Positions 23,161 through 24,756 of a stretch of 24,756 bases of DNA are shown here, piece after piece; within the stretch, counting starts at the first letter, position 1; every line of letters begins with the position of its first letter. The stretch spans positions 1-24,756 of the forward strand of contig CAZQKW010000050.1 of the NCBI GenBank assembly GCA_964594075.1, written 5' to 3'. The position numbers and the translations under genes were made by a program. This DNA comes from CAZQKW01 sp964594075 (GTDB taxonomy: Bacteria; Desulfobacterota; WTBG01; CAIYCZ01). The notes beneath the pieces were generated by a model, which was given only the letters and a program-made list of their open reading frames with translations, ran no database searches and was not told where the DNA came from.

Positions 23161-24162
23161 ATGAAAAAAAACATCATCATCGGTTGTCTTATTAGCGCTG
23201 TGTTTATGTATCTTGCCGTGCGGGGTATCAATTTCTCAGAGGTCGGCAGAAGTTTTCGATCCGCAAATTATCTTTATACTATCCCCATTATATTAATTGT
23301 TGTCTTAGTCCTATTTTTCCGTTCTTTTCGCTGGGGCATAATTCTTGAGCCAACGGTAAAATATCCCCAATGGCCGCTGTTCAGTATTACTGCCGTTGGG
23401 TTTATGACCATTTCTGTTCTGCCTGCCCGTCTTGGCGAGCTTACTCGGCCGCTTCTGGTCAAGCAAAAAAGCGGTGTCCGTATGTCCTCTACCATGGCAA
23501 CGATTGTGGTGGAACGCGTCTTCGATCTCCTGACTTTAATGGCTGTGCTTGGCTTAGTGATATTGATGATGCCTTTGCCGCCGGAGATATTCAAAGCCGG
23601 AATAGTAATATTAATCGTGGCATTATCAATTTTTGTGGTTTTGATTTTTATGGTAGGGAAAAAAGATTTTTTCTTGAAAATTTTCAATCTGCTCTTAAAT
23701 AGATTGCCGGCACGAATAGGGGGGTTTATAAGAAATCAGCTCCATGCATTTATAGAGGGCCTTGAAATATTGCCCGATGTAAAAAAGACCCTTTATGTGG
23801 CGCTGCTTTCAGTTATTATCTGGGGGTTGCTGGCGTTGTCCTGCTACCTTCTGTTTTTTTCCTTTCGTTTTGAGCTTTCGCTTCTTAAGGCCTTTGCTCT
23901 TACCGTAATAATTGCCATCGGCGTGATGCTTCCTGCTGCACCGGGCTTTGTCGGTAATTATCATTACGCGTGTGTGCTTGGTCTGAAATTCTTTGGGATA
24001 AATGAAGCAGCGGCATTATCCTATGCCATCATTCTCCATTTTTTACAAATACTGCCTGTGGTCGCGATTGGCTTGGGGTTATTGCCATCCCAGAAAATTT
24101 CTCTACCCGATTTTATCAAAAAGGAAACAAAAGAAATTGGGCAAAAAGAAGAATTGACCTGA
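23161..24162 (+). CDS. LPG-synthase TM/UPF0104-family multi-spanning membrane protein
   Basis: This 333-residue integral membrane protein is of the lysylphosphatidylglycerol synthase transmembrane (UPF0104, AglD/YbhN-like) family. It is strongly hydrophobic with about eight membrane segments. The conserved middle block SVLPARLGELTRPLLV occurs near residues 90-105, together with VVERVFDLLTLMAVLG and, later, LPAAPGFVGNYHYA. Related proteins are thought to be lipid or polyprenyl-linked glycan transporters or to modify membrane lipids; the true substrate is unknown. It has no lysyltransferase domain. The ATG at 23161 has no strong ribosome binding site. The C-terminal tail is Lys-rich and probably cytoplasmic. 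It stands apart from the neighbouring genes. Confidence 0.83.
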   Translation: MKKNIIIGCLISAVFMYLAVRGINFSEVGRSFRSANYLYTIPIILIVVLVLFFRSFRWGIILEPTVKYPQWPLFSITAVGFMTISVLPARLGELTRPLLVKQKSGVRMSSTMATIVVERVFDLLTLMAVLGLVILMMPLPPEIFKAGIVILIVALSIFVVLIFMVGKKDFFLKIFNLLLNRLPARIGGFIRNQLHAFIEGLEILPDVKKTLYVALLSVIIWGLLALSCYLLFFSFRFELSLLKAFALTVIIAIGVMLPAAPGFVGNYHYACVLGLKFFGINEAAALSYAIILHFLQILPVVAIGLGLLPSQKISLPDFIKKETKEIGQKEELT

Positions 24163-24181
24163 TGCGGAAATAAGAGTCGTG

Positions 24182-24224
24182 GCGCAGCGGGAGAACCGAC
24201 CGGTTTAAAATGTGTTCGCTGCGC
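24182..24224. terminator. Inverted repeat between converging genes
   Basis: GCGCAGCG (24182-24189) and CGCTGCGC (24217-24224) are a perfect 8-base inverted repeat with a 27-base loop that contains a second small palindrome, AACCGACCGGTT. It sits between two converging genes and touches the stop codon of the FmdB-like gene. It could act as a bidirectional terminator, though neither side has a T-run. Confidence 0.45.
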
Positions 24225-24520
24225 TAATCGTCTGCTTTTGATGGCGCCTTCTCAGTGTTTGCAGAGGCAGTGCTTTCGGAAGCTTTATTTGGTTCCGGCG
24301 TGCTTTCCTTGTTTACTGTGCGTCCCTTCTTGCCGCTATCTGACCGCGCGTAATCAGTGACATACCAGCCCGTTCCCTTTAATTGAAAAGAACAGTTTGA
24401 GATCAGTTTGGTTACTTCTCCCAAACAGTCCTTGCATTTTTTCAAGGGTTCATCGGTTGCGCTTTGAAACACCTCGTATATTTTACCACATTGCCTGCAC
24501 TGATATTCGTAGATCGGCAC
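24224..24520 (-). CDS. FmdB-family zinc-ribbon protein
   Basis: This is a 98-residue FmdB-type small protein. Residues 1-45 form the zinc ribbon: MPIYEYQCRQCGKIYEVFQS, then KCKDCLGEV, giving Cys8, Cys11, Cys29 and Cys32, followed by the usual Ser/Phe segment ending KGTGWYVTDY. The C-terminal 35 residues are Ser/Thr/Lys/Glu-rich and disordered, as is common in this family. Family function is poorly defined; a regulatory or redox-related role is often suggested. It starts with GTG at 24520, with AGGAGG at about 24529-24533 on the minus strand. It has its own promoter upstream. Confidence 0.88.
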   Translation of the reverse strand: MPIYEYQCRQCGKIYEVFQSATDEPLKKCKDCLGEVTKLISNCSFQLKGTGWYVTDYARSDSGKKGRTVNKESTPEPNKASESTASANTEKAPSKADD

Positions 24521-24556
24521 CGTATAATCCTCCTGTAAAAAAACTCAGTTATCATG

Positions 24557-24584
24557 ATATTAATCATCAAAAGCAATTTGTCAA
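24557..24584 (-). promoter_or_regulatory. Sigma70-type promoter for the FmdB-like gene
   Basis: On the minus strand TTGACA (24584-24579) and TAATAT (24562-24557) are separated by 16 bases. Transcription would begin near 24550, giving a leader of about 30 bases before the GTG start at 24520, with AGGAGG between them. The rest of the window's right end (24585-24756) shows no gene. Confidence 0.6.
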
Positions 24585-24756
24585 CAGATGAATCATGTGA
24601 GAAGAAGCCCTGTGTTAAGAACATGCCGCGCATTATCTTTCCGGTTGATCTAATCCAAACGTATCAATATCAGGCGAAAAAAGCGCCATTAAAAATATTA
24701 TGTGTAAGATAAAGTAGCGTTATTTACATTTTCGGGGTATCAGAGAAACGTGAAAG

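Noticed and set aside
24178..24235. Sequence resembling the first half of a tRNA (GTGGCGCAGCGGGAGAAC)
   Set aside because: No anticodon stem or T-arm follows and the bases are better explained as one arm of an inverted repeat between converging genes.
1..24756. Search for CRISPR arrays, transposase genes, rRNA and phage integration sites
   Set aside because: No regularly spaced direct repeats, transposase motifs or rRNA-like sequence were seen by eye on either strand.

Overview
The window reads as a chromosomal segment of an anaerobic bacterium. It carries iron-sulfur and ferredoxin-type redox genes, the three-domain NifU form of cluster assembly, a type IV pilus or type II secretion-like ATPase and platform protein, and many clear AGGAGG-type ribosome binding sites. 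Base composition is moderate. No rRNA, tRNA or phylogenetic marker was seen, so I do not name a phylum. A deep-branching or candidate-phylum anaerobe, or a relative of Desulfobacterota, fits the gene content but is inference.

Left part (1-7000): a separated pair of aconitase-family subunits (LeuC-like 131-1384, LeuD-like 1635-2138), in which the large subunit has Ser297 where the first [4Fe-4S] ligand Cys is expected. Next comes a short relic (about 2153-2431, minus strand) that fuses the start of a succinate dehydrogenase/fumarate reductase flavoprotein to the end of its iron-sulfur subunit. Then follow an unusually long nucleotide-sugar dehydrogenase behind a good promoter, a small EutQ-like cupin behind another good promoter, a frameshifted and truncated rhuM relic (minus strand), and a FAD-dependent amine oxidase-like protein (minus strand). 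The area looks like accessory sequence with gene decay.

Centre (7000-14590): a DUF721/DciA-like gene, a TetR-type regulator, then a tightly spaced seven-gene redox operon on the plus strand ending at a strong terminator. It encodes a 2[4Fe-4S] ferredoxin, a PorD-like ferredoxin, a shortened PorB-like protein that has lost the thiamine-diphosphate motif, a NuoE-like protein with an N-terminal extension resembling the PCP_red domain, a NuoF-like NADH/FMN protein, a NuoG/HydA-type multi-cluster protein without a catalytic domain, and a geranylgeranyl reductase (GGR)-superfamily flavoprotein. Read together, these suggest electrons passing from NAD(P)H through FMN and a chain of Fe-S clusters to a GGR-like flavoenzyme, with a repurposed PorB/PorD pair in the complex. 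This is the best candidate for an undescribed system in the window.

Right part (14590-24756): a membrane-anchored metallophosphoesterase, a YmdB-like macrodomain protein, and a translationally coupled nifU-nifS-cysE set that could supply cysteine, sulfur and Fe-S clusters. On the minus strand are pilC and pilB, with no pilT between them. After a 677-base stretch without a recognisable gene come a multi-spanning LPG-synthase-like/UPF0104 membrane protein and, on the minus strand, an FmdB-type zinc-ribbon protein with a good promoter.
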